Part shown: one piece after another, positions 53,322 through 62,566 of the stretch
How positions within the stretch are numbered: position 1 is the stretch's first letter
Layout: each line of letters begins with the position of its first letter
Assembly (NCBI RefSeq): GCF_001905665.1
Contig: NZ_LIVX01000001.1
Span: 682,001-746,000 of the forward strand
Source: Streptomyces sp. CB02261
Lineage (GTDB): Bacteria; Actinomycetota; Actinomycetes; Streptomycetales; Streptomycetaceae
Length of the DNA: 64,000 nucleotides
Direction of reading: 5' to 3'
The notes under the pieces: generated by a model
What the model was told of the DNA's origin: nothing
Database searches by the model: none
The model's input: the letters and a program-made list of their open reading frames with translations, nothing else
Made by a program: the position numbers and the translations under genes

Positions 53322-53537
53322 TCAGGAGGCCCGGCGGCGGCGCTTTGCGAAGGCCAGGAAGCCTTCGCCGACGCGGACGGCGGCCGCCGCGGCACCGATC
53401 GCGCCGGGCCCGATGGCCGAACCGGTCGCCGCGAGATCACCCTCCGGGGTGGCGGAGGGGAGGGCGATCCGGGCCGTGGCGGGAGACGCCGCTGCCCCGC
53501 AGCTCTCGGCGAGGTGCGGGGCAGCGGGGCTGGTGCG
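53322..53537 (-). pseudogene. C-terminal remnant of a cell-wall-anchored protein with LAATG sorting signal
   Basis: In the same frame as leuA and directly after its TGA stop runs a 71-codon frame without ATG, GTG or TTG start. It ends PEGDLAATG (LAATG at 53421-53435), a hydrophobic segment AIGPGAIGAAAAAVRVG, FLAFAKRRRRAS and a stop. This is the layout of a class E sortase signal. With no start codon it is probably a gene remnant. The leuA terminator lies inside it. Chance similarity is possible but unlikely given motif, helix and Arg tail in order. Confidence 0.45.
53489..53527 (-). terminator. Terminator downstream of leuA
   Basis: CCGCTGCCCCGCA pairs perfectly with TGCGGGGCAGCGG across a 13-base loop, starting 11 bp after the leuA stop. 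No T-run follows. Confidence 0.65.
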
Positions 53538-55438
<1,901 letters not shown>

Positions 55439-55596
55439 GATGTGCCGCAGCTTAGCCGAGGGACGATGGAGCGGATGTCCCGTTCCAGTATGCGGGACGG
55501 CCGTGACGTCAAGCCCGAACAGTGACGCATCACTCCATTTCGCCAATCCTCGTCGCAAGCCGTGACAGCACGCTCACGCAGTGCCACATTGCGGGC

Positions 55597-56649
55597 ATGA
55601 CTCCGCACTCGCCTGTCTTCTGCTCGATCGTCCCCCCGCACCTCCTGGAGCACCTGGCGCACTCCTCGAACCCGGCCATCGCCGCCGCCGCCCGCCGCAC
55701 CCTCATCGCGGACGCCGCGGCCCGTACGTTCCGGGTCCTGCCGCTGCCCGGCGCCACGCCCACGCTCGCGCCCGCCGAGGCCGGCCGCCCGCACCGCACC
55801 GTCTACGACTGCGGGCACGGGACGGACCTGCCGGGCGAGCGGGTCCGCGCCGAGGGCGAGGAAGCGACCGGGGACGCCACCGTCAACCGGGCGTACGAGG
55901 GTCTGGGCGCCACCTTCGACCTCTTCCTGAACGCCTTCGAGCACGACTCCATCGACGGCGCCGGGCTGCCGCTGCACGCCTCCGTCCACTACGACCGGAA
56001 CTACGGCAACGCCTTCTGGAACGGCGAGCAGATGGTGTTCGGGGACGGCGACGACGAGATCTTCCTCGACTTCACCCTGCCGGTGGACGTCATCGGCCAC
56101 GAGCTGGCCCACGGCTTCACCCAGTACTCCGCGAACCTGGAGTACTTCAGCCAGTCGGGCGCCCTCAACGAGTCCGTGTCCGACGTCTTCGGCTCGCTGG
56201 TGAAGCAGTACGCGCGCGGCCAGAGCGCCGATCAGGCCGACTGGCTCATCGGCGAGGGCCTCTTCCACCCGAACGTGGAGGGGACGGCGCTGCGCTCCAT
56301 GAAGGCCCCGGGCACCGCGTACGACGACGACGTCCTCGGCAAGGACCCGCAGCCCGCCCACATGGACGACTACGTCCGCACCGGCCGCGACAACGGCGGC
56401 GTGCACATCAACTCCGGCATCCCCAACCACGCCTTCTACGTGGTCGCGACCGAGCTCGGCGGGAACGCCTGGGACCGGGCCGGGCGGATCTGGTACGACG
56501 TGATGACCGGCGGCACGCTCACCCCGGACGCCCGCTTCTCCGAGTTCGCGGCGGCCACGGTCGCGGCGGCGCGGGCGCGGTTCGGCGAGGGGGAGGAGAC
56601 CCAGGCCGTCCTGAAGGGCTGGGCGGCGGTGGGGGTGCCCACCGACTGA
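55597..56649 (+). CDS. M4 (thermolysin-like) metalloprotease, protealysin type
   Basis: This 350-residue zinc protease has HELAH at residues 168-172 and the third ligand E192 in NESVSD. The catalytic His is in GVHINSGIPNHAFY. The N-terminal 75 residues (CSIVPPHLLEHLA) form the short protealysin-type propeptide. There is no signal peptide, so like other protealysins it may work in the cytosol or leave by another route. ATG 55597 removes an odd N-terminal stretch that an upstream ATG at 55522 would add. Its inhibitor gene follows 21 bp later. Confidence 0.92.
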   Translation: MTPHSPVFCSIVPPHLLEHLAHSSNPAIAAAARRTLIADAAARTFRVLPLPGATPTLAPAEAGRPHRTVYDCGHGTDLPGERVRAEGEEATGDATVNRAYEGLGATFDLFLNAFEHDSIDGAGLPLHASVHYDRNYGNAFWNGEQMVFGDGDDEIFLDFTLPVDVIGHELAHGFTQYSANLEYFSQSGALNESVSDVFGSLVKQYARGQSADQADWLIGEGLFHPNVEGTALRSMKAPGTAYDDDVLGKDPQPAHMDDYVRTGRDNGGVHINSGIPNHAFYVVATELGGNAWDRAGRIWYDVMTGGTLTPDARFSEFAAATVAAARARFGEGEETQAVLKGWAAVGVPTD

Positions 56650-56670
56650 ACCCCTGGTAGACAGGGCCCC

Positions 56671-56946
56671 ATGCGGATTCGAGTGCGACGCACGGGCGGT
56701 TTCGCGGGCATCGAGCGGTCGGCGGAGGTGGACACCTCCGGCCGACCGGACGCCGGCGACTGGCACACCCTGGCCGAGGCGGTCCTCGACGGCGGCGACG
56801 AGGCCGCCGGCGAGGGGAGCCGGGGCGTACCGGACGGCTTCTCGTACGAGATCACCATCGACGGCCGGACGGTCCACTGCGACGACCCGCGCCTCACGGA
56901 AGAACAGAGGACCCTCATCACGAGGGTCCTCAAGGAAGGCGCGTAG
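56671..56946 (+). CDS. Emfourin-type protease inhibitor
   Basis: This 91-residue protein begins MRIRVRRTGGFAGIERSAEVD and has a central helix and two beta-strands (SYEITIDGRTVHCDDP, then TEEQRTLITRVLKEG). I recognise the pattern as emfourin, the inhibitor encoded next to protealysin-like proteases. It should hold the M4 protease inactive inside the cell. It follows the protease gene by 21 bp in the same direction. A 10-bp perfect hairpin lies inside its last codons. Confidence 0.87.
   Translation: MRIRVRRTGGFAGIERSAEVDTSGRPDAGDWHTLAEAVLDGGDEAAGEGSRGVPDGFSYEITIDGRTVHCDDPRLTEEQRTLITRVLKEGA
56907..56931 (+). terminator. Hairpin within the 3' end of the emfourin gene
   Basis: GAGGACCCTC pairs with GAGGGTCCTC around ATCAC, ending 15 bases before the stop at 56946. 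It is entirely within coding sequence. It may act as a terminator or stabilise the message end. Confidence 0.4.
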
Positions 56947-56973
56947 GGTCCGCGCCGCTTCCCGCCCGCGTCT

Positions 56974-57004
56974 CTAGAAGCCCAGCTTCCGCAGCTGCTT
57001 GGGG
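56974..57004 (-). repeat. Duplicate copy of the era 3' end
   Basis: These 31 bases are identical to 57102-57132, which hold the last ten codons and stop of era (PKQLRKLGF). The two copies are in direct orientation, 128 bp apart. Confidence 0.9.
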
Positions 57005-57101
57005 ACCCCTCCCCACCGCCGACCTCGCACCCCACGGCCCCAGGGGGCCTCACGGGCTTCGGACGGCCGCGCCGGCCTCCGGCCGGACGGTGGCGGGTTC
57101 C

Positions 57102-57132
57102 CTAGAAGCCCAGCTTCCGCAGCTGCTTGGGG
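57102..57132 (-). repeat. Genuine era 3' end, matching the copy at 56974-57004
   Basis: This is the 31-bp segment that ends era and is repeated downstream. The intact gene is the one that includes this copy. Confidence 0.9.
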
Positions 57133-58043
57133 TCGCGCTGCCAGTCCTTCGCGACCTTCACGTGGAGGTCGAGGAAGACGGGCGTGCCGAGCAGGGCTTC
57201 GATGTGCTTGCGGGACTTCATGCCGACCTCCTTCAGGCGGCTGCCCTTGGGGCCGATGATGATGCCCTTCTGGCTGGGGCGCTCGATGTAGACGTTGGCG
57301 TGGATGTCGAGCAGCGGTCGGTCCGCCGGGCGGTTCTCGCGCGGGATCATCTCCTCGACGACCACCGCGATCGAGTGCGGCAGCTCGTCCCGTACGCCTT
57401 CGAGCGCGGCCTCGCGGATCAGTTCCGCGACCATGACCTGCTCCGGCTCGTCCGTGAGGTCGCCCTCCGGGTAGAGCGGCGGGGACTCGGGGAGCAGCGG
57501 GACGAGGAGGTCGGCGACGAGCTGGACCTGCTTGTTGCCGACGGCCGAGACGGGGACGATCTGCGCCCACTCGAAGCCCAGCTCCTTGCCGAGCTGGTCG
57601 ACGGCGATGAGCTGTTCGGCGAGCGTCTTGGAGTCGACCAGGTCGGTCTTGGTGATGATCGCGACCTTGGGGGTCTTCTTGATCCCGGCGAGTTCCTTGG
57701 CGATGAACTTGTCGCCGGGTCCGAGCTTCTGGTCGGCGGGCAGGCAGAAGCCGATGACGTCGACCTCGGCCCAGGTGGTGCGCACGACGTCGTTGAGCCG
57801 CTCGCCGAGGAGGGTGCGCGGCTTGTGGAGGCCGGGGGTGTCCACCAGGATCAGCTGGGCCTCCGGACGGTGCACGATGCCCCGGACGGTGTGCCGGGTG
57901 GTCTGCGGCCGGTTCGAGGTGATGGCCACCTTCTGGCCGACCAGAGCGTTCGTGAGGGTGGACTTGCCCGCGTTGGGGCGGCCGACGAAGCAGGCGAAGC
58001 CGGCCCGGTGGACGGCTTCGGTTTCTTGGTTGCGAGCGCTCAT
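57102..58043 (-). CDS. era: GTPase Era
   Basis: This 313-residue GTPase is required for 30S ribosome assembly and binds the 3' end of 16S rRNA. The G domain has G1 GRPNAGKST, G3 DTPG, and G4 TKTD. The C-terminal KH domain has the motif IIIGPKGSRLKEVG. ATG 58043 is preferred by comparison with remembered Streptomyces Era proteins; ATG 58052 adds three residues. The 3' end is duplicated 97 bp downstream. It usually neighbours cytidine deaminase genes; here a secreted-protein block intervenes. Confidence 0.95.
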   Translation of the reverse strand: MSARNQETEAVHRAGFACFVGRPNAGKSTLTNALVGQKVAITSNRPQTTRHTVRGIVHRPEAQLILVDTPGLHKPRTLLGERLNDVVRTTWAEVDVIGFCLPADQKLGPGDKFIAKELAGIKKTPKVAIITKTDLVDSKTLAEQLIAVDQLGKELGFEWAQIVPVSAVGNKQVQLVADLLVPLLPESPPLYPEGDLTDEPEQVMVAELIREAALEGVRDELPHSIAVVVEEMIPRENRPADRPLLDIHANVYIERPSQKGIIIGPKGSRLKEVGMKSRKHIEALLGTPVFLDLHVKVAKDWQRDPKQLRKLGF

Positions 58044-58073
58044 GGGGGCCATTGTCCCCGATGAGCGCCCGCC

Positions 58074-59045
58074 TCACGTACCTGCGTGCGCCCCCGGTCC
58101 CGTACGGGTCGTCCGGCGCCTCCGTATCCGCAGGCCGAGGACGCCCGCCGCGCCGCCCGCGAGCAGGGCCGTGGTGGCGAGCCAGGGCAGGGCGAGGAAG
58201 GACACCGACCCGGTCTCGCGGACGTCCTCGGCGGTGGCGGTGAGGGTGATGTCACCCCGGTCGAACTGAGGGGAGCCGGTCCACCGCTCGGTGAGCCGGA
58301 TCTTCTGGCGGGGCAGCAGCTCGGCCGGCACCTTCGCGAGGTCGCGCGCGAGGAGGGTGCGGCCGAAGAGGCCTTCGGCGCGGAGGGCGACCTTGGGGTG
58401 GAGCGTGACGTTGCCGCGGTTGTGCAGGGTGTACGCGAGGACGGCGCTGCTCGCGCGGGTGCCGGGGATCAGCGGCCGGTCCTGGTCGAGGGTGACGTCC
58501 TCGACGGCGAGGGCGGGGACGGTCGGCCCGCCGACCCGGAGGTAGAGGCGGGCGGCGACGGCGCGCTGGACGCCGACGGCGACGGCGCCCTTCCCGCCGG
58601 GGCTGACGCGCTCGTCGAGGGCGACGAGAGCGCCGGGGTGGTCGCCGGGGTCGGCGTCGGCGGGGACGGTCAGGGTGTACGGGACGGTGACGGCGGAGCG
58701 GGCGGGGACGGTGATCCGCGTCTGTCGGGGTCGGATCCAGGCGCCGGCGCCGGTCTGCTTCTCGTGCTGGGTGCGGACGGCGAAGCCGCCGTCCCGGTCG
58801 GTGTTGTAGGCGTCGGCGCCGTAGAGCCGGAAGGTCAGGGGGGCGGAGGTCTTGTTGGCGACGGTGACCCGGTCGGTGAGGGTGGTGCCGGGGTCGGCGG
58901 AGAGGAAGAAGTAGGGGCGACTGCCCAGGTGGGCGGCGGCCGGGTAGACGGCCCATTCGCCGTTCTCGGCGGCCCGCGCGCCCGGTGCGAGGCCCAGGAC
59001 GGCGAGGAGGGTGCTCAGGAGGAGGACGTACGGCGTACGGCGCAC
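58074..59045 (-). CDS. WxL-interacting-protein-like (DUF916-type) membrane-anchored surface protein
   Basis: This 323-residue exported protein starts at GTG 59045 with a signal peptide (about residues 1-25, LLLSTLLAVLGLAPGARA). The outer domain begins WAVYPAAAHLGSRPYFFLSADPGT and resembles the peptidoglycan-binding WxLIP domain (DUF916), with Ig-like strands after it. A single C-terminal membrane helix (LPWLATTALLAGGAAGVLGL) is followed by an RIRRRR tail inside. In Gram-positive bacteria such proteins assemble with WxL proteins on the cell wall. The gene before it on the minus strand encodes one. Confidence 0.8.
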   Translation of the reverse strand: MRRTPYVLLLSTLLAVLGLAPGARAAENGEWAVYPAAAHLGSRPYFFLSADPGTTLTDRVTVANKTSAPLTFRLYGADAYNTDRDGGFAVRTQHEKQTGAGAWIRPRQTRITVPARSAVTVPYTLTVPADADPGDHPGALVALDERVSPGGKGAVAVGVQRAVAARLYLRVGGPTVPALAVEDVTLDQDRPLIPGTRASSAVLAYTLHNRGNVTLHPKVALRAEGLFGRTLLARDLAKVPAELLPRQKIRLTERWTGSPQFDRGDITLTATAEDVRETGSVSFLALPWLATTALLAGGAAGVLGLRIRRRRTTRTGPGAHAGT

Positions 59046-59110
59046 GGGTGCGGACCCCCGGGGTGCGGATGGGAGCGGGCTGGGCGGGTGCGCGCCCGGC
59101 CCGCCGGTGG

Positions 59111-60451
59111 TCAGGACAGGGTCAGGGTCAGGACGCCCGCGTACGAGCCGGGCGCGGTGAACGCCGGGACGTCGAGGGAGAGCCCGGCGCCGACGGTGAA
59201 CTCGCCGCCGGTGAGGGCGCCGTTCGGGGTGGAGGCGAGGGTCGCGCCGCCGCTGCCGACGGGGCCGGACGAACCGGCCGCGCAGGTGCTGGGGCTGCCC
59301 TCGGTGGCGGTGCAGGAGGGGGTCCAGCTGAGGTTCCCGGCGCCGATGGAGCCGCCGGGGCCGGTGAAGTCGGTGACCTTGCCGGTGAGGGACCAGCCCG
59401 CGGGGCCGCCGCGGAAGTCCTTGACCGTCACCGTGTTGAGGTCGCCGGTGGCGGCGCCGCCCCGGCCGAAGTCGACGGAGGACAGTTGGACGGCGTCCCC
59501 GGCCTGGGTCATGGACAGTTCGCCCGCCGTGACGGCCGCGGTGATCTTCTGGCTGTCCGGTGGCTGCGGGGTGTCGTCGACGACGGTGTACGCGGCGGGC
59601 CCGGCGCCCTTGTCGGCGTTCCAGCTCGTGCCCTCGTACGCCACGATGCCGGTGGTCGCCTTGTCGTTGACCTTGAGGCGGGCGGCGAAGGAGCCCTCGC
59701 TGTCGGTGGTGACGGTCATCCGGTCGGCGGTCTCCGCCGCGCCGGCGCGGCCGGCGACGGTGACCTCGGTGAGCGGGCTGAACCGGGAGCCGCTGACCGT
59801 CACCCGGACGCCGGGGGCGCCGGAGGTGGTGTCGAGCTGGAGCGCTCGGGTGTTCGGGCTGGTCACGGGGCTCGCGGTGACCGTCTCGGAGACAGGGGCG
59901 GGCGGGTTGAGCACCGTACAGGGGGTGTCGAGCTCCATGAGGTAGCTGGTGTGGATGTTGTAGTCACCGGGCGAGAGGGTGATCGATCCGGCCTGGGTGA
60001 CCTTGAAGGTGCCGGTCATGGAGAAGGCCGGGAAGGAGCCCTTGCCGGGGACCGGCGGGTTCTTCCTGGGGCCCGTGACGCTGATCGCGCCGGTCTGGGC
60101 GCCGCCGAGGACGACCTTGCCGCTGGGCGTCATGATGTCGGCCGGGAGTGCGAGGTCGACGGGGTTGGACGCGGCGGGCTTGGTGATCGTGTAGGTGACG
60201 GTCACGGTGTCGCCGACCTTGGGGCTGGTCTTGTCGGCCGAGATCTTGGCGGTCGTGGTGCCCTCGATGGCCGGGATGCCGGCGATCGGGGGCGGGACGC
60301 AGCGCGTGGGGAACTGCACCTCCGCGGAGGTGCTGGTCGCGCCGGCCGGGGCGGCGAGCGCGCCGCCGCCGGCGACCGCGAGGGCGGTGGCGCCGAGGAC
60401 GGCGGTCCAGCGCCGTCTTCGGGCCGCCGCCCGGGATCGGGTGAGTGCCAT
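59111..60451 (-). CDS. WxL-domain-containing secreted surface protein
   Basis: This 446-residue exported protein starts at ATG 60451 behind AGGAGG. A long basic-hydrophobic signal peptide ends near PAGA (about 38). Next come a Cys-containing Ig-like domain (42-190), a TIG-like middle (TSGAPGVRVTVSGSRFSPLTEVTVAG) and, at about 330-446, a WxL domain with WSLTGKVTDF and the closing YAGVLTLTLS. WxL domains bind peptidoglycan non-covalently. The palindrome CTGATG-N3-CATCAG lies 82 bp upstream. It is followed by the WxLIP gene, a likely partner. Confidence 0.82.
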   Translation of the reverse strand: MALTRSRAAARRRRWTAVLGATALAVAGGGALAAPAGATSTSAEVQFPTRCVPPPIAGIPAIEGTTTAKISADKTSPKVGDTVTVTYTITKPAASNPVDLALPADIMTPSGKVVLGGAQTGAISVTGPRKNPPVPGKGSFPAFSMTGTFKVTQAGSITLSPGDYNIHTSYLMELDTPCTVLNPPAPVSETVTASPVTSPNTRALQLDTTSGAPGVRVTVSGSRFSPLTEVTVAGRAGAAETADRMTVTTDSEGSFAARLKVNDKATTGIVAYEGTSWNADKGAGPAAYTVVDDTPQPPDSQKITAAVTAGELSMTQAGDAVQLSSVDFGRGGAATGDLNTVTVKDFRGGPAGWSLTGKVTDFTGPGGSIGAGNLSWTPSCTATEGSPSTCAAGSSGPVGSGGATLASTPNGALTGGEFTVGAGLSLDVPAFTAPGSYAGVLTLTLS

Positions 60452-60533
60452 GGATGTGCCCCCTCCTGAGGGATGAGAGTGGGCGCCATTGACGGCTGCG
60501 GGCGGAGAGAAGTCAATGCAGGCGAGAGACATC

Positions 60534-60548
60534 GACTGATGACCCATC
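60534..60548. promoter_or_regulatory. CTGATG-ACC-CATCAG palindrome before the WxL-protein gene
   Basis: This perfect 6-3-6 inverted repeat matches the element at 14775-14791 and is similar to that at 61188-61202. It lies 82 bp before ATG 60451. Confidence 0.55.
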
Positions 60549-60599
60549 AGATAGTGTCAGGATCGCCACAGGCTGACATCTCCCCAGGTCACGACGGGG

Positions 60600-60626
60600 A
60601 CCGGTGTCGCCGACGGCGACACCGGT
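60600..60626 (-). terminator. Terminator downstream of the small secreted-protein gene
   Basis: ACCGGTGTCGCC pairs perfectly with its complement around GAC, 17 bp after the stop at 60644 on the minus strand. Confidence 0.7.
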
Positions 60627-60643
60627 CAGGGCTGGGACAGGGC

Positions 60644-61123
60644 TCAGCTGAAGACGAAGGGGCCCGGCGACTGGGAGGTCACCGCGTCACAGTTCACCGT
60701 GATCCCGAAGATCACCATCTTGAGGGCGACACCCGCGAAGTACGAGTTGAGGCTGTCGCCCGAGGCCACGGTCCCGCTCAGCGGACCGATGACGACGGAG
60801 CCGCCGCCGGCGAGCGGCGGGTTCTTCTTGCCGGTGAAGACCCGGGTGCCGCCACCCGCCTTGGCCATCGTCAGCGTGGCGTTGATCTGGTCCGCGCCGA
60901 CCGCGATCGGCGTCGTGACGGCCGAGGTGACGGTGACGGTCGCGGCCGTGCCGCTCTGGGTCGCGGCGAGGGTGGCGGTGCCGCCGCCCCAACTGCCGCA
61001 GTCGTACGTCGCCGTGGCCGACCCGGGCGAGACGGCGGCGGCCGTCGGTGCGAAGGCGAGTCCGGTGGCGGCGAGCCCTCCGGCGAGGACCGCGACGGTC
61101 CTCAAGGTGCTTCTGCTTCTCAT
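60644..61123 (-). CDS. Small secreted protein related to the N-terminal part of the WxL-domain protein
   Basis: This 159-residue protein has a signal peptide (1-34, ending PTAAA) and a mature Ig-like, Gly/Thr-rich domain with two Cys (YDCGSWGG and VNCDAV). TGKKNPPLAGGGSVVIGPLSG resembles GPRKNPPVPGKGSFPAFSMTG in the neighbouring WxL-domain protein, so the domains are probably paralogous. It has no wall anchor and may be released or captured by the other surface proteins. The palindromic element at 61188-61202 lies 64 bp upstream of ATG 61123. Confidence 0.75.
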   Translation of the reverse strand: MRSRSTLRTVAVLAGGLAATGLAFAPTAAAVSPGSATATYDCGSWGGGTATLAATQSGTAATVTVTSAVTTPIAVGADQINATLTMAKAGGGTRVFTGKKNPPLAGGGSVVIGPLSGTVASGDSLNSYFAGVALKMVIFGITVNCDAVTSQSPGPFVFS

Positions 61124-61187
61124 GGCGAGTTCGTACCCCTTCCGATGACGGACGCAGGGGGTGCGGACACTGCGTGAACGCGAAGAT

Positions 61188-61202
61188 CTGACGGTCCGTC
61201 GG
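61188..61202. promoter_or_regulatory. CTGACG-GTC-CGTCGG palindrome-like element before the small secreted-protein gene
   Basis: One mismatch separates this from a perfect 6-3-6 repeat of the CTGAYG-N3-CRTCRG type found before the other surface-protein genes. It lies 64 bp before ATG 61123. Confidence 0.45.
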
Positions 61203-61275
61203 GCGAACCGCAGTTCATTGAGACGCAGACGACCGGGGAAGGCAAGAGAAGATGCGGTGATCCTCAGCGAACGCG

Positions 61276-61307
61276 CGAGGGCCCGGCGCCGTGGCGCCGG
61301 GCCCTCG
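61276..61307 (-). terminator. Terminator downstream of the cytidine-deaminase-like gene
   Basis: CGAGGGCCCGGCGCC pairs perfectly with GGCGCCGGGCCCTCG around GT, just after the stop at 61323 on the minus strand. A larger loop will form in practice. Confidence 0.75.
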
Positions 61308-61322
61308 TCCCGCGTGCGCGGC

Positions 61323-61685
61323 TCAGCCGGCGGTGACGGCCGCCCGCAGCTGCCCGTCGGGGCCCGCGAGCAGCACCGGGGTCTCGGGGCCGCCGAGGTC
61401 CCGTACCGCCGCGCGGTCCTCGTCCGTGGCGGCCCCGGCGTTCGAGACGACGGCCGCCGCCTCCAGGGACTGGGCGCCGCTGGCCACCGCCATCGCGACC
61501 GCGGTCCGCAGCGCGCTCAGCTTGAGCGACTCCAGCTCCACGGTGCCGGCGACATAGGTGCGTCCGGTCTCGTCCCGTACGGCCGCGCCCTCGGGCACAC
61601 CGTTTCGGGCGCGGGCGCTGCGCGCCAGGGTGATGATCTTGAGGTCCTCGGCGCCGAGGTCGCCGTGCTCGCTGCTGAGTGTCAT
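61323..61685 (-). CDS. Cytidine-deaminase-like protein lacking the zinc ligands
   Basis: This 120-residue protein follows the CDA fold: KIITLARSARARNGVPEGAAVRDETGRTYVAGTVE, then LSALRTAVAMAVASGA. In active CDAs the second helix starts with a CAE zinc/catalytic motif and a PCxxC pair follows later. Here the first position reads SALRTA and there is no Cys in the protein. It therefore looks inactive and may bind nucleosides or be structural. ATG 61685 has AGGGGC upstream. Streptomyces genomes usually carry a deaminase-like gene near era, so this may be its degenerate form. Confidence 0.75.
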   Translation of the reverse strand: MTLSSEHGDLGAEDLKIITLARSARARNGVPEGAAVRDETGRTYVAGTVELESLKLSALRTAVAMAVASGAQSLEAAAVVSNAGAATDEDRAAVRDLGGPETPVLLAGPDGQLRAAVTAG

Positions 61686-61713
61686 GCCCCTGAGCATAGG
61701 CCGGGGCGTCGGG

Positions 61714-62433
61714 TCAGCCCTGGGCAGCCTTGGCGAACTTCTCCGCGGCGAGCTTGGCGAAGCCGTCGAAGTCCTTGTGACCGGTGGCGTCGGCCGGGAC
61801 GTGGGCGAAGCGGGTCAGGCCGGTGCCCTGGGAGGCGACCAGCATGTTGGACTCGACGTTCATGCCGAGGTCCGCGATGTTCATCTTGATCCGGAAGGCG
61901 TGCGCCTGCTCGGTGCCCTGCGGGGCGGTGAGCTTCTCCACCGTGATCTTCATCTTCATGCCCTCCATCTCGGCGGAGAACCCCTTGCAGGTGCCGAGGG
62001 CGGTGCCGATGGCGGTGGCGTAGTCGGCGGCGCCGGTGCCCGGGAAGGTCATGACCTGCTGGCTGAGCAGCGACTCGGAGTTGCCTCGCTCGAAGTCCAC
62101 GGAGCCGCCGATGGTGGCCCCGGCGACCTTGTCGTCCATGAGGGTCGCGATCGGCTTGCAGGCCTCGTTGTCGGCCTTGTAGGTGGTGGTGTCCGGCTCG
62201 GCCTTGCTCGCCTTCCAGCCCGAGGGCAGGTCCTTGAGCTCCAGCACCCCGGCCTTCATCTGAGCGGCGGTCAGCGGGGTGGCGGCCGGCGGGGCGGAGG
62301 TCTTCCCGGTGGCCTCGGTGCCCTTCTCGGCGCTGCCGGCCTTGTCGTCGGAACCGCCGCCGCACGCGGCGGTCAGCGAGAGCGCGGAGACGGCGAGGGC
62401 GGCGGCCAGGCCGCGGCTGAAGCGAGTACGCAT
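61714..62433 (-). CDS. Secreted lipoprotein with sensor-domain-like fold
   Basis: This 239-residue lipoprotein has a signal peptide ending in LTAAC (Cys about residue 24), then a Ser/Lys-rich linker. The mature domain (about 55-239) with LKDLPSGWKASKAEPD, ACKPIATLMDD and GTALGTCKGFSAEM has one conserved Cys pair and resembles the PknH sensor-like lipoproteins of actinobacteria. The ligand is unknown. The start is ATG 62433. It is not clearly coupled to either neighbour. Confidence 0.8.
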   Translation of the reverse strand: MRTRFSRGLAAALAVSALSLTAACGGGSDDKAGSAEKGTEATGKTSAPPAATPLTAAQMKAGVLELKDLPSGWKASKAEPDTTTYKADNEACKPIATLMDDKVAGATIGGSVDFERGNSESLLSQQVMTFPGTGAADYATAIGTALGTCKGFSAEMEGMKMKITVEKLTAPQGTEQAHAFRIKMNIADLGMNVESNMLVASQGTGLTRFAHVPADATGHKDFDGFAKLAAEKFAKAAQG

Positions 62434-62566
62434 GGTGAGGAAGCCTCTTGAGGGTGTGAGATGAGCAGAGAGCCGTCCGCCCACGGGGCGGGACCGGCGG
62501 CTCGGAGGATATACGGCTCCTCTGACATCCCGGTGTCGGCCTCGGTGCCGACGGGTGTCGGCCGGT

